Shown here: positions 36,756 to 46,285 of the stretch, in pieces
How the letters are laid out: the number at the start of each line of letters is the position of its first letter
Numbering within the stretch: the first letter of the stretch is position 1
Assembly (NCBI RefSeq): GCF_031846245.1
Contig: NZ_JAVRIC010000019.1
Coordinates: 1-64,000 of the forward strand
Direction: 5' to 3'
DNA: 64,000 nt
From: Banduia mediterranea
GTDB taxonomy: Bacteria; Pseudomonadota; Gammaproteobacteria; Nevskiales; Nevskiaceae
The notes under the pieces: generated by a model
Databases searched by the model: none
Told to the model about the DNA's origin: nothing
Seen by the model: only the letters and a program-made list of their open reading frames with translations
Program-made: the position numbers and the translations under genes

Positions 36756-37535
36756 ATGAACTCGATCGAACCGATACCGGCCTTCAGTGACAACTACATC
36801 TGGGCACTGGTCGGTGAGCGTTATGCCTGGATCGTCGATCCCGGCGAGGCCGCACCGGTTTGCAAATTCCTGAGCGACCGCAATCTGGGGCTCGCCGGTA
36901 TTCTGGTGACGCATTGGCATCCAGATCATATCGGGGGCATCGCCGAATTGCAGCGCGACGCGGCGATTCCGGTGGTCGGGCCCGCCAGTGAGGCTCAGCG
37001 CATCGAATTGCTGACCCGCCCGGTCGCCGATGGCGATCTTGTGGAGCTGCTCGGCCGGAGCTGGCGCGTGATCGAAGTTCCCGGGCATACGCTGGGGCAT
37101 ATTGCCTATTACAGCGAGGGTTACCTGCTGTGCGGTGACACGCTGTTCTCGGCCGGCTGCGGGCGGCTGTTCGAAGGCACGCCGGAGCAGATGCACCACT
37201 CGCTGAGCCGCCTGTCCGAGCTGCCGGACGAGACGCAGCTGTACTGCGCGCATGAATACACTGCCGCCAATCTGGCATTCGCCAAAGCCGTGGAACCGGA
37301 CAGTGCGGTGCTACGCGAAGCCGAAGACAACGTTCATGCGGCGCGTCAGCGCGGCCTGCCGAGCCTGCCCTCGACCATTGGGCGCGAGCATCGAATCAAT
37401 CCGTTCCTGCGCGTCGGCGAGCCTGCCGTGATCGCCGCGGCAAGAGCCCAAGGCGCCGAATCGGACGCGCCGGCAACGGTGTTTGCTACCCTGCGCAACT
37501 GGAAGGATAACTACAAAGCGCAGACCTCCAGATGA
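36756..37535 (+). CDS. gloB: hydroxyacylglutathione hydrolase (glyoxalase II)
   Basis: It hydrolyses S-lactoylglutathione to lactate and glutathione in methylglyoxal detoxification. The 259-residue metallo-beta-lactamase-fold enzyme has the binuclear metal motif THWHPDHIGG (His53, His55, Asp57, His58), then PGHTLGHI, GDTLFSAGCGRLFEG and the glutathione-contact end with CAHEYTAANLAFA. Length and closing residues match GloB. Its stop overlaps the mltD start by ATGA. Confidence 0.95.
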   Translation: MNSIEPIPAFSDNYIWALVGERYAWIVDPGEAAPVCKFLSDRNLGLAGILVTHWHPDHIGGIAELQRDAAIPVVGPASEAQRIELLTRPVADGDLVELLGRSWRVIEVPGHTLGHIAYYSEGYLLCGDTLFSAGCGRLFEGTPEQMHHSLSRLSELPDETQLYCAHEYTAANLAFAKAVEPDSAVLREAEDNVHAARQRGLPSLPSTIGREHRINPFLRVGEPAVIAAARAQGAESDAPATVFATLRNWKDNYKAQTSR

Positions 37536-38815
37536 TCGGATTGACACTCGCGGCGCGGCGTCTTGCCGTGGCGTTGCTGCTGTTGCTGACGGCGCTGCCC
37601 GGCCAGGCCGCCGAACAGATCTGGCCGCGTGTGTGCGAAGGCATGTCGCTGCACGGCGAGGCCCAGCCACAGGTCCAGAAGTGGCGCGGCTACTACAGCT
37701 CGCACCCGCGTCGCGTTCGATCGCTGCTTGCGCCGAGCGAACCCTGGCTATGGCATATCGTGCGCGCGATCGACGAGCGCGGATTTCCGATGGAAATCGC
37801 CCTGCTGCCCGTGATCGAGAGCAACTACAACCCCAGCGCCCGCTCGCCCGGTGGCGCCGAGGGGCTGTGGCAGTTCGTCGGCGTGACCGCCCGTAATCAC
37901 GGCCTGCGTGAAACCGATTGGTATGACGGCCGGCGAGACGCGCTCGCATCCACCGATGCGGCGCTCGACTACCTGGCAAACCTGCATGACCTGTTCGACA
38001 ACTGGCTGCTGGCGCTGGCGGCCTATAACGTCGGCGAGAACCGACTGATCGCCGAACAGCGCAAGCAGAGGGCCGCCGGGCTTCCCCGCAATTTCTGGAA
38101 AATGCCGCTTCCGGAAGAAACTCGGGGCCACGTGCCGCGCCTGCTGGGACTGGCGCTGGCCGTGTGTGGCGACGACATGCGCCTGCCGGAGATCAAGGAC
38201 ACACCGGTCACAGACATCGTCCAACTACCCGGCCAGATCGACCTGCAGGTCGCATCGGACTGGAGCGGTGTGCCCTTGTCGACCCTGTTCGCGATCAATC
38301 CTGGCCTGCGTTATTCGGTGACTGATCCGGACGGGCCGCACCGGCTGCTGATGCCGATCAGAAACATCGAGAAATTCAAGCTGCGTCTCGCAAGCGCCGA
38401 CCAGTCCGAGTTCGTCCGCTACGCTCGCCACACCGTCGCCAGCGGCGACAATCTTTCATCCATCGCGCAACGCTACGGCTCGAGCGTCGGGGCGATACAA
38501 CGCACCAATCGCCTCAGCGGCACGCTGATCAAGGCCGGCCATACCCTGATGATCCCGAAAGGCGGCAGGCCGGCAAGCACCTTGAAACCGCCGCTGGTCG
38601 CATCCACCACCACCTCCCGTCGGCAAAAGGCGGAGTACGTGGTGCAGGCAGGTGACAGCCTGTCTGTCCTTGCGCAACGATTCGGGGTCAGCCAAAAGGA
38701 ATTGGAGTCATGGAACGACCTGTCGCGCAGCGGAGTCCTGCGTATCGGCCGAAAGCTGGTGATCTGGCTGCCGCAAGACGGCGACAGCAACAGCGAGCGT
38801 TCCCCGGATGCATGA
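37532..38815 (+). CDS. mltD: membrane-bound lytic murein transglycosylase D
   Basis: It cleaves peptidoglycan glycan strands, forming 1,6-anhydro-muramyl ends. The 427-residue product has a signal peptide (VALLLLLTALPGQAA) without a lipobox Cys, unlike E. coli MltD, so it may be soluble in the periplasm. The SLT domain carries the catalytic Glu96 in PVIESNYNP, with GLWQF and LALAAYNVGENR. Two LysM domains (about 302-345 and 371-415, VASGDNLSSIAQRYG and VQAGDSLSVLAQRFG) bind glycan. It is coupled to gloB by ATGA. Confidence 0.92.
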   Translation: MIGLTLAARRLAVALLLLLTALPGQAAEQIWPRVCEGMSLHGEAQPQVQKWRGYYSSHPRRVRSLLAPSEPWLWHIVRAIDERGFPMEIALLPVIESNYNPSARSPGGAEGLWQFVGVTARNHGLRETDWYDGRRDALASTDAALDYLANLHDLFDNWLLALAAYNVGENRLIAEQRKQRAAGLPRNFWKMPLPEETRGHVPRLLGLALAVCGDDMRLPEIKDTPVTDIVQLPGQIDLQVASDWSGVPLSTLFAINPGLRYSVTDPDGPHRLLMPIRNIEKFKLRLASADQSEFVRYARHTVASGDNLSSIAQRYGSSVGAIQRTNRLSGTLIKAGHTLMIPKGGRPASTLKPPLVASTTTSRRQKAEYVVQAGDSLSVLAQRFGVSQKELESWNDLSRSGVLRIGRKLVIWLPQDGDSNSERSPDA

Positions 38816-38896
38816 ACCCGGGCTGGAGCGCAGCGAACGCGCAAGTAATCTGTCAGCTTGTTTTGCTACAGTCGGCGCGCTCGGACTGATAACTCC

Positions 38897-41275
38897 ATGA
38901 ATCCATACAAACGCCTGAAGACTTCGCTGTGGGTGGCGGCCCTGGTCGCACTACCGTTCGCCGCCAATGCCGGCGCGCCGACTCCGATCGACCCGGAAGC
39001 GCTCAAGCTCGACCAGCAGGTCGGCACGCTCAAGAACGAGGTATTGCAGCTCAATCGCGCGCTCAACGCCCAGGAGCAGGCTCTGCTCTATCCGGCGTTC
39101 AGCCGCACGGACATCTACGTCAACATCGATGTTCGGGGCTTTCTGCTGACGGACATGTTGGTCAGCATCGATGGCGGCACGCCGTTCACGTTTGCCTACA
39201 CTGAACGCCAGTCCACCGCCTTTACTGACGGTGGCTGGCACCGCCTGGCGCGCACCAACGTCACCCAGGGCCCGCACCGCCTGCATGCGGAGTTCACCGG
39301 TCACTACATCACCGCCAAACCCGGCGACCCGCCGATCCACGGTTCGCTCGAGACCAGCTTCAACAAACAGCTGGCCTCGCTCGACATCGTGCTGCCATTG
39401 GCCGGGCTCGGACAAAGCCTGCAGATGGATTCGGTGCAGCGTCTGCAAGCACCCTCCACGCTGATCGATTCAGACGACGCCTCACAACAATGGAAGCTCG
39501 ACAACGCACGTGTCGACTACCGACTCGGCTCCGTGGGAGACCCCCGCCTCAAGGCGGCGCAGTTCTATGAAACCGAGGGCCGCTACTTCACCGCGCTCAC
39601 CGAACTGCTCAACATCGCCGACGAAGCGGGCTCCGACGACAGCTTTTCCCAAGACTACTTCTGGCTGCTGGCCGAGTGTTATCTGTCGTTCGGCCTTAAG
39701 CCGCAGGCCGAAGCGGTCTACGATCGCCTCGCACAGATGACCCAGTCCGCGCCGGAAACCCTGGGAAGGGCACGGCTGCGCATCGCCGAATTCGAGTACG
39801 AGCGCGGTTACCTGCCGGAAGCCACACGCGACCTGATGCGCCTGCGCGAAACTCTGCCGCAGGCTCTGCTCATCGAGTGGCAGGATCTGTTGTCACGGGT
39901 GCTGATGGAACAGGGCCGCTACAACGAAGCGGTCGAAGTGCTGACCGAACTCGACAATATCGACGAACACACGCCGTTCATGGAGTACAACCTGGGCGTC
40001 GCCATGGTCAACGACGGCCGGGTCGCCCAGGGCCGCAACCTGCTCGACCGCGTCGGCCGCATGCGTCCGAAAACCGTAAAGGACCTGGCGTTACGCGATC
40101 GCGCCAATCTGGCGCTCGGTTACAGCTTCCTGCGCAACGAGCTCGGCGGCAGCGCGATTCCGGCATTCAACCGTGTCCAGGTCGAGGGCCCGTTCTCGAA
40201 TCGCGCTCTGCTCGGCCTCGGCTGGTCGCAACTCGCGCCGCGTGGAGATCTGCAGAATCGCGCCGCGATCGGTGACGAGGACGATGTCGAGCGCAGCTTA
40301 AATGCCTTTTCATCGCTGGGCGTGTTGATACGTCCCGGATACTTGGAAGACGATCTCTTCAAGCGCTCCGCGCTGCGCCCGTTCGCGCGCGGAAAAGTCG
40401 CCAAGGAAGCCGAAGAAGCGCTGCTGCGCGCCTTGGTGCCGTGGGTTGAACTGGTCAAGCGTGACCGCATGGACCCGGCCGTGCAGGAAGGCATGCTGGC
40501 GATTCCCTATGCGCTGGAGCGCCTCGGTGCACACGAACAGGCGCTGGACCGCTACCTGATCGCGATAAAAACGCTCGAAGAAGGCCGCTCGCGTATCGAT
40601 GAAGGCATAGAGTCGCTCAACAAACTGGCAATGATCGAAACCATCGTGCGACGCGACGTGGACGCCGAATCCGGCTGGGATTGGCGCCTGCGTGACCTGC
40701 CCGACCTTCCAGAGACCTATTGGTTGACCTCGCTGCTATCCGAGCATCGATTCCAGGAAGCGCTTAAGAACTACCGCGATCTGCGCTTTCTCGCGCGCCG
40801 CCTCGATACCTGGGAGGATCGCCTGCAACGCATCGAAAGTGGCGCACGGGCCGTACCGCCGGTTCCCGCAGACCTGCTGATCGCGGCACGGCGCAGCCGT
40901 GACTGGCTGCCGCAGGACTTGCCCGGAATCCGACTGCGCAGCAGCGATCACCTTGGAACCGTCAGCGAAGTTGAAGGCGCTGATTCGGCTCCGGCCAAAG
41001 CGCCGGTTGAGCTGTCGCTCGCCGACGCCCCGCCTGCCTTCGATGGCCCCAGTGAGAAGCTCGCCGTCACGGTGCCGGACATCGACCGCCTGCGCCCGCT
41101 GCTGTCCGATATCGGCACCGCCCAGGCCGCATGGTTGCGCGACCTCGGTGTCAAGGAACTGGAAGCTCAGAAGCAACAGCTGGAGAAATACCTGCTCGAA
41201 GCACGCTTCTCGATGGCGCGCATCTACGATCACAAGATTCAGGCGGAAGATTCCGCGGCGGAGGGCGAGGAATGA
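38897..41275 (+). CDS. exported TPR-repeat protein, first gene of ExbB/ExbD/AgmX-type operon
   Basis: The 792-residue product starts at MNPYKRLKTSLWVAALVALP with a cleavable signal ending ANAGA. Residues 30-60 look coiled-coil, followed by a beta-rich segment (FSRTDIYVNIDVRGFLLTD) and then helical repeats typical of TPRs (YLSFGLKPQAEAVYDRLAQM, LMEQGRYNEAVEVLTELDN). It has no catalytic motif. Its stop overlaps the next start (ATGA). Similar large TPR proteins accompany ExbB/ExbD-type motors, such as the Myxococcus gliding cluster and Vibrio TonB2 clusters. Here it probably scaffolds the periplasmic part of the complex. The exact role is unknown. Confidence 0.75.
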   Translation: MNPYKRLKTSLWVAALVALPFAANAGAPTPIDPEALKLDQQVGTLKNEVLQLNRALNAQEQALLYPAFSRTDIYVNIDVRGFLLTDMLVSIDGGTPFTFAYTERQSTAFTDGGWHRLARTNVTQGPHRLHAEFTGHYITAKPGDPPIHGSLETSFNKQLASLDIVLPLAGLGQSLQMDSVQRLQAPSTLIDSDDASQQWKLDNARVDYRLGSVGDPRLKAAQFYETEGRYFTALTELLNIADEAGSDDSFSQDYFWLLAECYLSFGLKPQAEAVYDRLAQMTQSAPETLGRARLRIAEFEYERGYLPEATRDLMRLRETLPQALLIEWQDLLSRVLMEQGRYNEAVEVLTELDNIDEHTPFMEYNLGVAMVNDGRVAQGRNLLDRVGRMRPKTVKDLALRDRANLALGYSFLRNELGGSAIPAFNRVQVEGPFSNRALLGLGWSQLAPRGDLQNRAAIGDEDDVERSLNAFSSLGVLIRPGYLEDDLFKRSALRPFARGKVAKEAEEALLRALVPWVELVKRDRMDPAVQEGMLAIPYALERLGAHEQALDRYLIAIKTLEEGRSRIDEGIESLNKLAMIETIVRRDVDAESGWDWRLRDLPDLPETYWLTSLLSEHRFQEALKNYRDLRFLARRLDTWEDRLQRIESGARAVPPVPADLLIAARRSRDWLPQDLPGIRLRSSDHLGTVSEVEGADSAPAKAPVELSLADAPPAFDGPSEKLAVTVPDIDRLRPLLSDIGTAQAAWLRDLGVKELEAQKQQLEKYLLEARFSMARIYDHKIQAEDSAAEGEE

Positions 41276-44076
41276 AACCGAGGCATTGGATCGCGACGGT
41301 CGCGGTGCTGTCGGCCGGTTGCGCCTCCACCATCGAGAACTCCAGCCCGAGTATTCGCGAAGCTCTGGATCGCAAGCAGCCAGCTCCGGAAGAACTGACC
41401 GTCGAACAATCGACGAAAATTGAGGCAAACCCGCAGCTCGCGCTGGAAAACTATCGCGAGATCATGAAGTTGCAGCCCGACAATGAAACGCGGGCGGAGG
41501 CCCTGCGGCGCGTGGCCGACCTGCAGATCGAGGTCGAGGACGTGGAACCGGGCACCGATGACGCAGCACTGAAGAACTCGATCGGAATCTATCAGGATCT
41601 GTTGAAGAGCAATCGCGACGGCAAGGCCAACGACCGCGTGCTCTATCAACTGGCGCGCGCCTACCAGAGTCTTGGCGAAACCGAGCTGTCGATCGATACG
41701 CTGGCGCGCCTGCAGGCCGAGTATCCAGACTCGTCATACGCGTCGGACAGCCATTTCCGTCGGGGTGAACTGCTGTTTGCCAGCAATCGCCTCAGCGAAG
41801 CAGCGACCGAGTATCGCGCCGTCATGGCCTTGGGTGATGCAACGCCGTTCTACGAAGCCGCCGAGTACAAACTGGCCTGGTCGCTGTACAAGCAGTCCGA
41901 CTACGAGGCCGCCGTCGCCGTACTGTTCACGATTCTCGACCGTGACCTGCCGCCGGATCCAAGCAGCGATCCACAGGCCGCTGTGGATGCCACCGCGGGC
42001 GGCAAGCGCGCGCTGGTGAAGGACGTGCTGCGTGTCACCAGCCTGTCGTTCGCGGCCATGGGCGGCGGACCGGCCATGAATGGTTATCTGGATAGCCACG
42101 AAGAACCGGCCTACTACCCGCTGCTGTACCGCAGCCTGGGTGACCAGCTGCTCGAACAGGAACGCTACAACGACGCCGGCGAAGCGTATGCGGCATTTGT
42201 GCAGCGGCACAGCAATGATCTGCTGGCGCCCGAATTCCAGGCCAGCGTGATCGATGCCTATCGCCAGGGCGGATTCGCCGAGCTGATCATCCGCGAGAAG
42301 GAACGTTACGCCAACACCTACGATCCGCGCGCCCCGTACTGGAAGGGGCGGCCTGTTCCGGACGAGGTCATGACCGCATTGCGGCAGCACTTCGACGATC
42401 TGGCGAAGTATTACCATTCCCAGGCATCGGCCGATCCTGAGACGCGCAGCGGCGATTTCCTGACCGCCGCGTCCTGGTACCGACGCCTGCTCGACGTGTT
42501 CCCGAACGATCCGGCGGCGCCGGAAAGCAACTTCCTGCTCGGTGAGACGCTGTACGCGGGCGGCAAGACACTTGAAGCGGCGCAGCAGTACACGCGGACC
42601 GCCTACGACTACCCACCGCATCCGCGGTCGGCGGAAGCGGCCTACGCCGCCGTACTGGCCTACCAGCAATACGCGGCCAAGGTGCCGGCCGAGGAGCGCC
42701 CGCAAGCGCTGCGCTTGGCGATCGATTCCGGCAAGCGTTTCGCCGCCGCACATCCGCAGCATCCGCAAGCCCTGCCGGTACTGACTCGTGCGACCGAAGA
42801 CCTGTTCGAAATCAAGGCTTTCGATGAGTCCGTGACGGTGGCACAGCAAGTGCTCACCGCGCAGCCTGCCGCACCCGTCCCGCTGCGCCGCACCGCGCTC
42901 GCGGTCAGCGCCGACGCGGAATTCACCCAGGAGGACTATCCAGCTTCCGAGGCCGCCTACGCGGCGCTGTTGCGGATGGTGCCGGTCCAGGAAGCCGAGG
43001 AACATGAGCGTGTCACCGAACAGCTCGCCGCCTCGATCTACAAACAGGCCGAAGCCGCTCGCGCCGCCGGCGACCAGCGCGCAGCGACCGAACAGTTCCT
43101 GCGCGTCGGCAAGATCACGCCAAACGCCAGCATCCGCGCCAATGCGGACTACGACGCAGCCGCGTCACTGATCGAACTGGAAGACTGGGCCGGCGCCGCC
43201 ACGGTGCTCGAAAGCTTCCGCTCGCGTTTCCCCCAGCATGAATTCGCGGCCGACGTCGACAAGAAACTGGCCGTGAGCTACGAGCGCGATACGCAGCCGG
43301 TGCAGGCCGCCATCGCCTATCAGCGCATCGCGAACCGCGACACCGAATCGCAGGACATACGTCGCGAGGCGGCGTGGAAGTCGGCGCAGCTCTATGACGA
43401 GGCCAATCGTCCAGGCGACGCAGCCGGCGCCTACGAAAGCTACGTCCGGGCGTATCCGCAACCCATCGACTCCGCTTTCGCGGCAAGACAACGTCTCACT
43501 GAGATCTACAAGGCGCAGGGCAACACCGGTCAGTATCGCTACTGGCTGGGGCAGGTCGTCGCCGCCGATGCGCAGGCCGGTGCCGCGCGCAGCGATGCCA
43601 CCCGACTCGCCGCCGCGCGCGCCAGCCTGGAACTGGGCCGCATGGAAGCACGGCGCGCCCGTGCGCTGCGCCTGAACCTGCCGATCGAACAGAGCCTGCC
43701 ACCGAAACGCGAAGCCATGCAGTCCTCGATCGACATCCTGTCGGCCGCTGCGGACTACGGCTTCGCCGAAGTCACCACGGCGGCGACGCTGGAACTGGGC
43801 GACCTGTATCGCGCCTTTGCGCGCGCGCTGATGGAATCCGAACGGCCGCGCAATCTCGACGATCTGGCCCTGGAACAGTACGACCTGCTGCTCGAAGAAC
43901 AGGCCTACCCCTTCGAGGAAAAATCGATCGAGTGGTATGAAACCAACCTCAAACGGATTCGAAATGGTGTCTATGACACGTCCGTCAAGAAAAGCTACGA
44001 CGCCCTGGTGGACATCGCGCCCGGACAATACGCCAAGCGCATGAAGGCCGAGGAGTATTACGATGCGCTGCGCTGA
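41272..44076 (+). CDS. large TPR lipoprotein
   Basis: The 934-residue product begins MKPRHWIATVAVLSAGCAST, a lipoprotein signal with the lipobox Cys at 17, so it should be anchored in a membrane, probably the outer one. The rest is almost entirely helical TPR-like repeats (LALENYREIMKLQPDNETRA, LYQLARAYQSLGETELSIDT, YEAAEYKLAWSLYKQSDYEA). No enzyme motif is seen. It overlaps its upstream neighbour by four bases and its downstream one by 14. Architecture suggests a protein-protein scaffold bridging envelope layers for the ExbB/ExbD motor encoded downstream; this is inference. Confidence 0.78.
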   Translation: MKPRHWIATVAVLSAGCASTIENSSPSIREALDRKQPAPEELTVEQSTKIEANPQLALENYREIMKLQPDNETRAEALRRVADLQIEVEDVEPGTDDAALKNSIGIYQDLLKSNRDGKANDRVLYQLARAYQSLGETELSIDTLARLQAEYPDSSYASDSHFRRGELLFASNRLSEAATEYRAVMALGDATPFYEAAEYKLAWSLYKQSDYEAAVAVLFTILDRDLPPDPSSDPQAAVDATAGGKRALVKDVLRVTSLSFAAMGGGPAMNGYLDSHEEPAYYPLLYRSLGDQLLEQERYNDAGEAYAAFVQRHSNDLLAPEFQASVIDAYRQGGFAELIIREKERYANTYDPRAPYWKGRPVPDEVMTALRQHFDDLAKYYHSQASADPETRSGDFLTAASWYRRLLDVFPNDPAAPESNFLLGETLYAGGKTLEAAQQYTRTAYDYPPHPRSAEAAYAAVLAYQQYAAKVPAEERPQALRLAIDSGKRFAAAHPQHPQALPVLTRATEDLFEIKAFDESVTVAQQVLTAQPAAPVPLRRTALAVSADAEFTQEDYPASEAAYAALLRMVPVQEAEEHERVTEQLAASIYKQAEAARAAGDQRAATEQFLRVGKITPNASIRANADYDAAASLIELEDWAGAATVLESFRSRFPQHEFAADVDKKLAVSYERDTQPVQAAIAYQRIANRDTESQDIRREAAWKSAQLYDEANRPGDAAGAYESYVRAYPQPIDSAFAARQRLTEIYKAQGNTGQYRYWLGQVVAADAQAGAARSDATRLAAARASLELGRMEARRARALRLNLPIEQSLPPKREAMQSSIDILSAAADYGFAEVTTAATLELGDLYRAFARALMESERPRNLDDLALEQYDLLLEEQAYPFEEKSIEWYETNLKRIRNGVYDTSVKKSYDALVDIAPGQYAKRMKAEEYYDALR

Positions 44077-44743
44077 ACCCAAACTGCTGCTGGTCGCCGC
44101 GCTGGCGGCGCTGCTGGCGGCCTGCGGAGGCACCGGAACGGTGCGTCCGACGCCATCATCGCAGCCGGCGGCCGAAGAACCAGCCCCCGAAGAAGCCGAG
44201 CCGGAGCCGGAACCCGAAAAGGAAGATCCGGAAGGGCGATCCGAAGCCGCGGTCAAACTCATGCGCATCGGCAAGACCGACGAGGCCATCGAAGCGTTCC
44301 GCAGCCTGACGCAGGACTTCCCCGGCTTTTCCGGGCCGTATACCAACCTTGGCATTCTTTACGCCGGGCGCGAGCAGCGCGAGGCCGCGATCGGTGCGCT
44401 GTCACAGGCGATACAGCTGAACCCCGAGAACAAGGTGGCATTGAATCTGCTGGCGATTCAGTACGTCGAGTCCGGCAACTTCGAACGTGCCGAACAGAGC
44501 TGGCTGCAGGCTTTGACCGTTGACCCCGGATATGCCGCCGCCCACCTCAACCTGGGCATGTTGTACGAACGCAATCTGGGACGGCCGCAGGCCGCCATCA
44601 CGCAATACCGCGCCTACCAGTCGGCCATGGGCGGCGACGCCCTGCAGGTTGATGTCTGGGTCGCCGAGATCGAAGCTGCGACGACCACTGGCGGCAACGC
44701 GCAAGCAGTACCGGCAATGCCGAGCCTGGAGACAGAACAGTGA
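44063..44743 (+). CDS. TPR lipoprotein
   Basis: The 226-residue product has a lipoprotein signal (LLVAALAALLAAC, Cys21), then a Pro/Glu-rich linker (residues about 30-55) and three or four TPR units (AAVKLMRIGKTDEAIEAF, NLGILYAGREQREAAIGALS, LNLGMLYERNLGRPQAAI). The acidic proline linker would let the TPR head reach away from the membrane. It overlaps the large TPR lipoprotein gene by 14 bases and the next gene by ATGA-type spacing. It compares with TPR lipoproteins found beside ExbB/ExbD sets such as AglT, by context only. Confidence 0.78.
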   Translation: MRCAEPKLLLVAALAALLAACGGTGTVRPTPSSQPAAEEPAPEEAEPEPEPEKEDPEGRSEAAVKLMRIGKTDEAIEAFRSLTQDFPGFSGPYTNLGILYAGREQREAAIGALSQAIQLNPENKVALNLLAIQYVESGNFERAEQSWLQALTVDPGYAAAHLNLGMLYERNLGRPQAAITQYRAYQSAMGGDALQVDVWVAEIEAATTTGGNAQAVPAMPSLETEQ

Positions 44744-45099
44744 GCAAGACCGTATCATTCCTGATTGCTGGTCTCCTGATCGCGGCCTCGGGTGGCATCG
44801 CCCGGGCTCAGGATGAACAGCCAGCGGTTCAGACATCAGGACAGTCCAGCACGAAGCCTGCTTCGGCAGGCCAGGAAGGTTATGGAACAACCATTCTCGG
44901 TGAACGCGAGACACCGATCGGACTTTTTATCACGCCCTGGCGCGACTCCACGCCCGAGGCCGAGATCGACCGGCCGGCGAAACTGCTCGACGAAGCCATG
45001 CTGCCCGTCGATAAGGACGTGTTCTCTCGCTATATCGAATACAGCGCCGCGCTAGCCGAACACCGCAAGGTCAAGGCCGACAAGGCCGCAACGCCGTAG
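44740..45099 (+). CDS. small exported hypothetical protein in motor operon
   Basis: The 119-residue product has a signal peptide (SFLIAGLLIAASGGIARA) and a short hydrophilic body with GYGTTILGERETPIGLFITP and a terminal helix. I recognise no domain. It overlaps the TPR lipoprotein stop and lies 59 bases before exbB, whose start has GAGGAG upstream. Co-occurrence inside the operon is the only clue to function. Confidence 0.65.
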   Translation: MSKTVSFLIAGLLIAASGGIARAQDEQPAVQTSGQSSTKPASAGQEGYGTTILGERETPIGLFITPWRDSTPEAEIDRPAKLLDEAMLPVDKDVFSRYIEYSAALAEHRKVKADKAATP

Positions 45100-45158
45100 A
45101 CACGACTGACGTACCCCAGAAACCCCCAGGCAACACAAACTCTCACGAGGAGCGCGGT

Positions 45159-45791
45159 ATGGATTTTTTTGGAACGGTGCTGACCTTCTTCAAGACGGGC
45201 GGCGCTTTCATGTACCCCATCGCCATAATCATGGTGCTCGGCTTGGCGATTGCGATTGAACGCTGGCTATTCCTGCAGCGTTCACATGCCGAGAATCGCC
45301 GATTGTGGGCGAAGCTGCAGCCGCTGATGAGCCAGCGCGACTTCGCCGCAGCCGAAAAAGTCACCGCCGAATCGGATACGGCGATCGGCCATGTGCTGTC
45401 GTTCGGCCTCTCCCGTGCGCAGAACCGTGGCTCGCGGCAGGACGTCGAAAGTGCGATGGAAGAATCGCTGATGGAAGTCACGCCACTGCTCGAAAAGCGC
45501 ACGCACTACCTCGCCACGTTCGCCAACATCGCGACGTTGCTGGGTCTGCTCGGCACGATCATCGGCTTGATCCAGGGGTTTACTGCGGTCTCCAACGTCA
45601 ACCCTGCCGAAAAGGCGGACGCGCTGTCAGCGTCGATCTCGGTGGCCATGAACACCACGGCGTTCGGCCTGATGGTCGCCATTCCGCTGCTGTTCCTGCA
45701 TACCTGGCTCACCACCAGGACCAACGAGTTGCTTGACAGTCTGGAGATGGCCACCGTCAAGTTCATCAACAGCCTGACGACAACGGGATGA
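45159..45791 (+). CDS. ExbB/TolQ/MotA-type proton channel
   Basis: The 210-residue inner-membrane protein has three transmembrane segments in the ExbB pattern: YPIAIIMVLGLAIAIERWLF, a long cytoplasmic stretch, then ATFANIATLLGLLGTIIGLI and AFGLMVAIPLLFLHTW. The TLLGLLGTIIGLIQGF and MNTTAFGLMVAIP blocks are the family signatures, with the pore-lining Thr residues. It should form the pentameric stator around an ExbD pair and use proton flow to drive a transducer. It overlaps the first exbD by ATGA. Confidence 0.93.
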   Translation: MDFFGTVLTFFKTGGAFMYPIAIIMVLGLAIAIERWLFLQRSHAENRRLWAKLQPLMSQRDFAAAEKVTAESDTAIGHVLSFGLSRAQNRGSRQDVESAMEESLMEVTPLLEKRTHYLATFANIATLLGLLGTIIGLIQGFTAVSNVNPAEKADALSASISVAMNTTAFGLMVAIPLLFLHTWLTTRTNELLDSLEMATVKFINSLTTTG

Positions 45792-46285
45792 TCAAGCGCC
45801 TGCACCGCTCGCGGCGGACCGAGCCCGCCGAGCTGCAGATCACCGCCTTCATGAACCTCATGGTGGCGCTGGTGCCGTTTCTGTTGATCACGGCCGTTTT
45901 CTCGCAGCTCGCGGTTCTGGAACTGAACCTGCCCGATCCGAGTTCCGCAGCATCGGATGAAGAGCCCCCGCCGCGCTCGCTGACCGTGGTCATCCGCGGC
46001 GGCAACCTGACCGTGCTCGACGCCAGCGGCCCGATCAAGGCATTCCCGAAGACCGGTGGTGACTACGATCTGGACGCGCTCGCGGAATTGCTGCTGAGCA
46101 TCAAGCAGCGCCTGCCCAGCGAGCAGAAGATCACGCTGTTGCTGGAACCCGATGTAGCCTACGACGCCTTGATCCAGGTCATGGACGCCGTTCGCGTCAA
46201 ACCCGATGAGAGTGGCGAGATGTTTCCCTTGATTTCGATCGGTGACGCCCCGGCCGAAGCCGTGCCCGAGGGAGGTGCTTCATGA
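45788..46285 (+). CDS. ExbD-type protein lacking the proton-carrying Asp
   Basis: The 165-residue product has one N-terminal transmembrane segment (ITAFMNLMVALVPFLLITAV) and a periplasmic ExbD domain. In ExbD and TolR the segment reads PFIDVMLVLL, with an essential Asp that carries protons; here the aligned residue is Asn23 (AAC at 45854-45856), one base from an Asp codon. It is otherwise intact. It is followed, with ATGA overlap, by a second ExbD that keeps the Asp, so the two may form a heterodimer with a single proton-active subunit. This is read directly from sequence; the consequence is inference. Confidence 0.85.
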   Translation: MIKRLHRSRRTEPAELQITAFMNLMVALVPFLLITAVFSQLAVLELNLPDPSSAASDEEPPPRSLTVVIRGGNLTVLDASGPIKAFPKTGGDYDLDALAELLLSIKQRLPSEQKITLLLEPDVAYDALIQVMDAVRVKPDESGEMFPLISIGDAPAEAVPEGGAS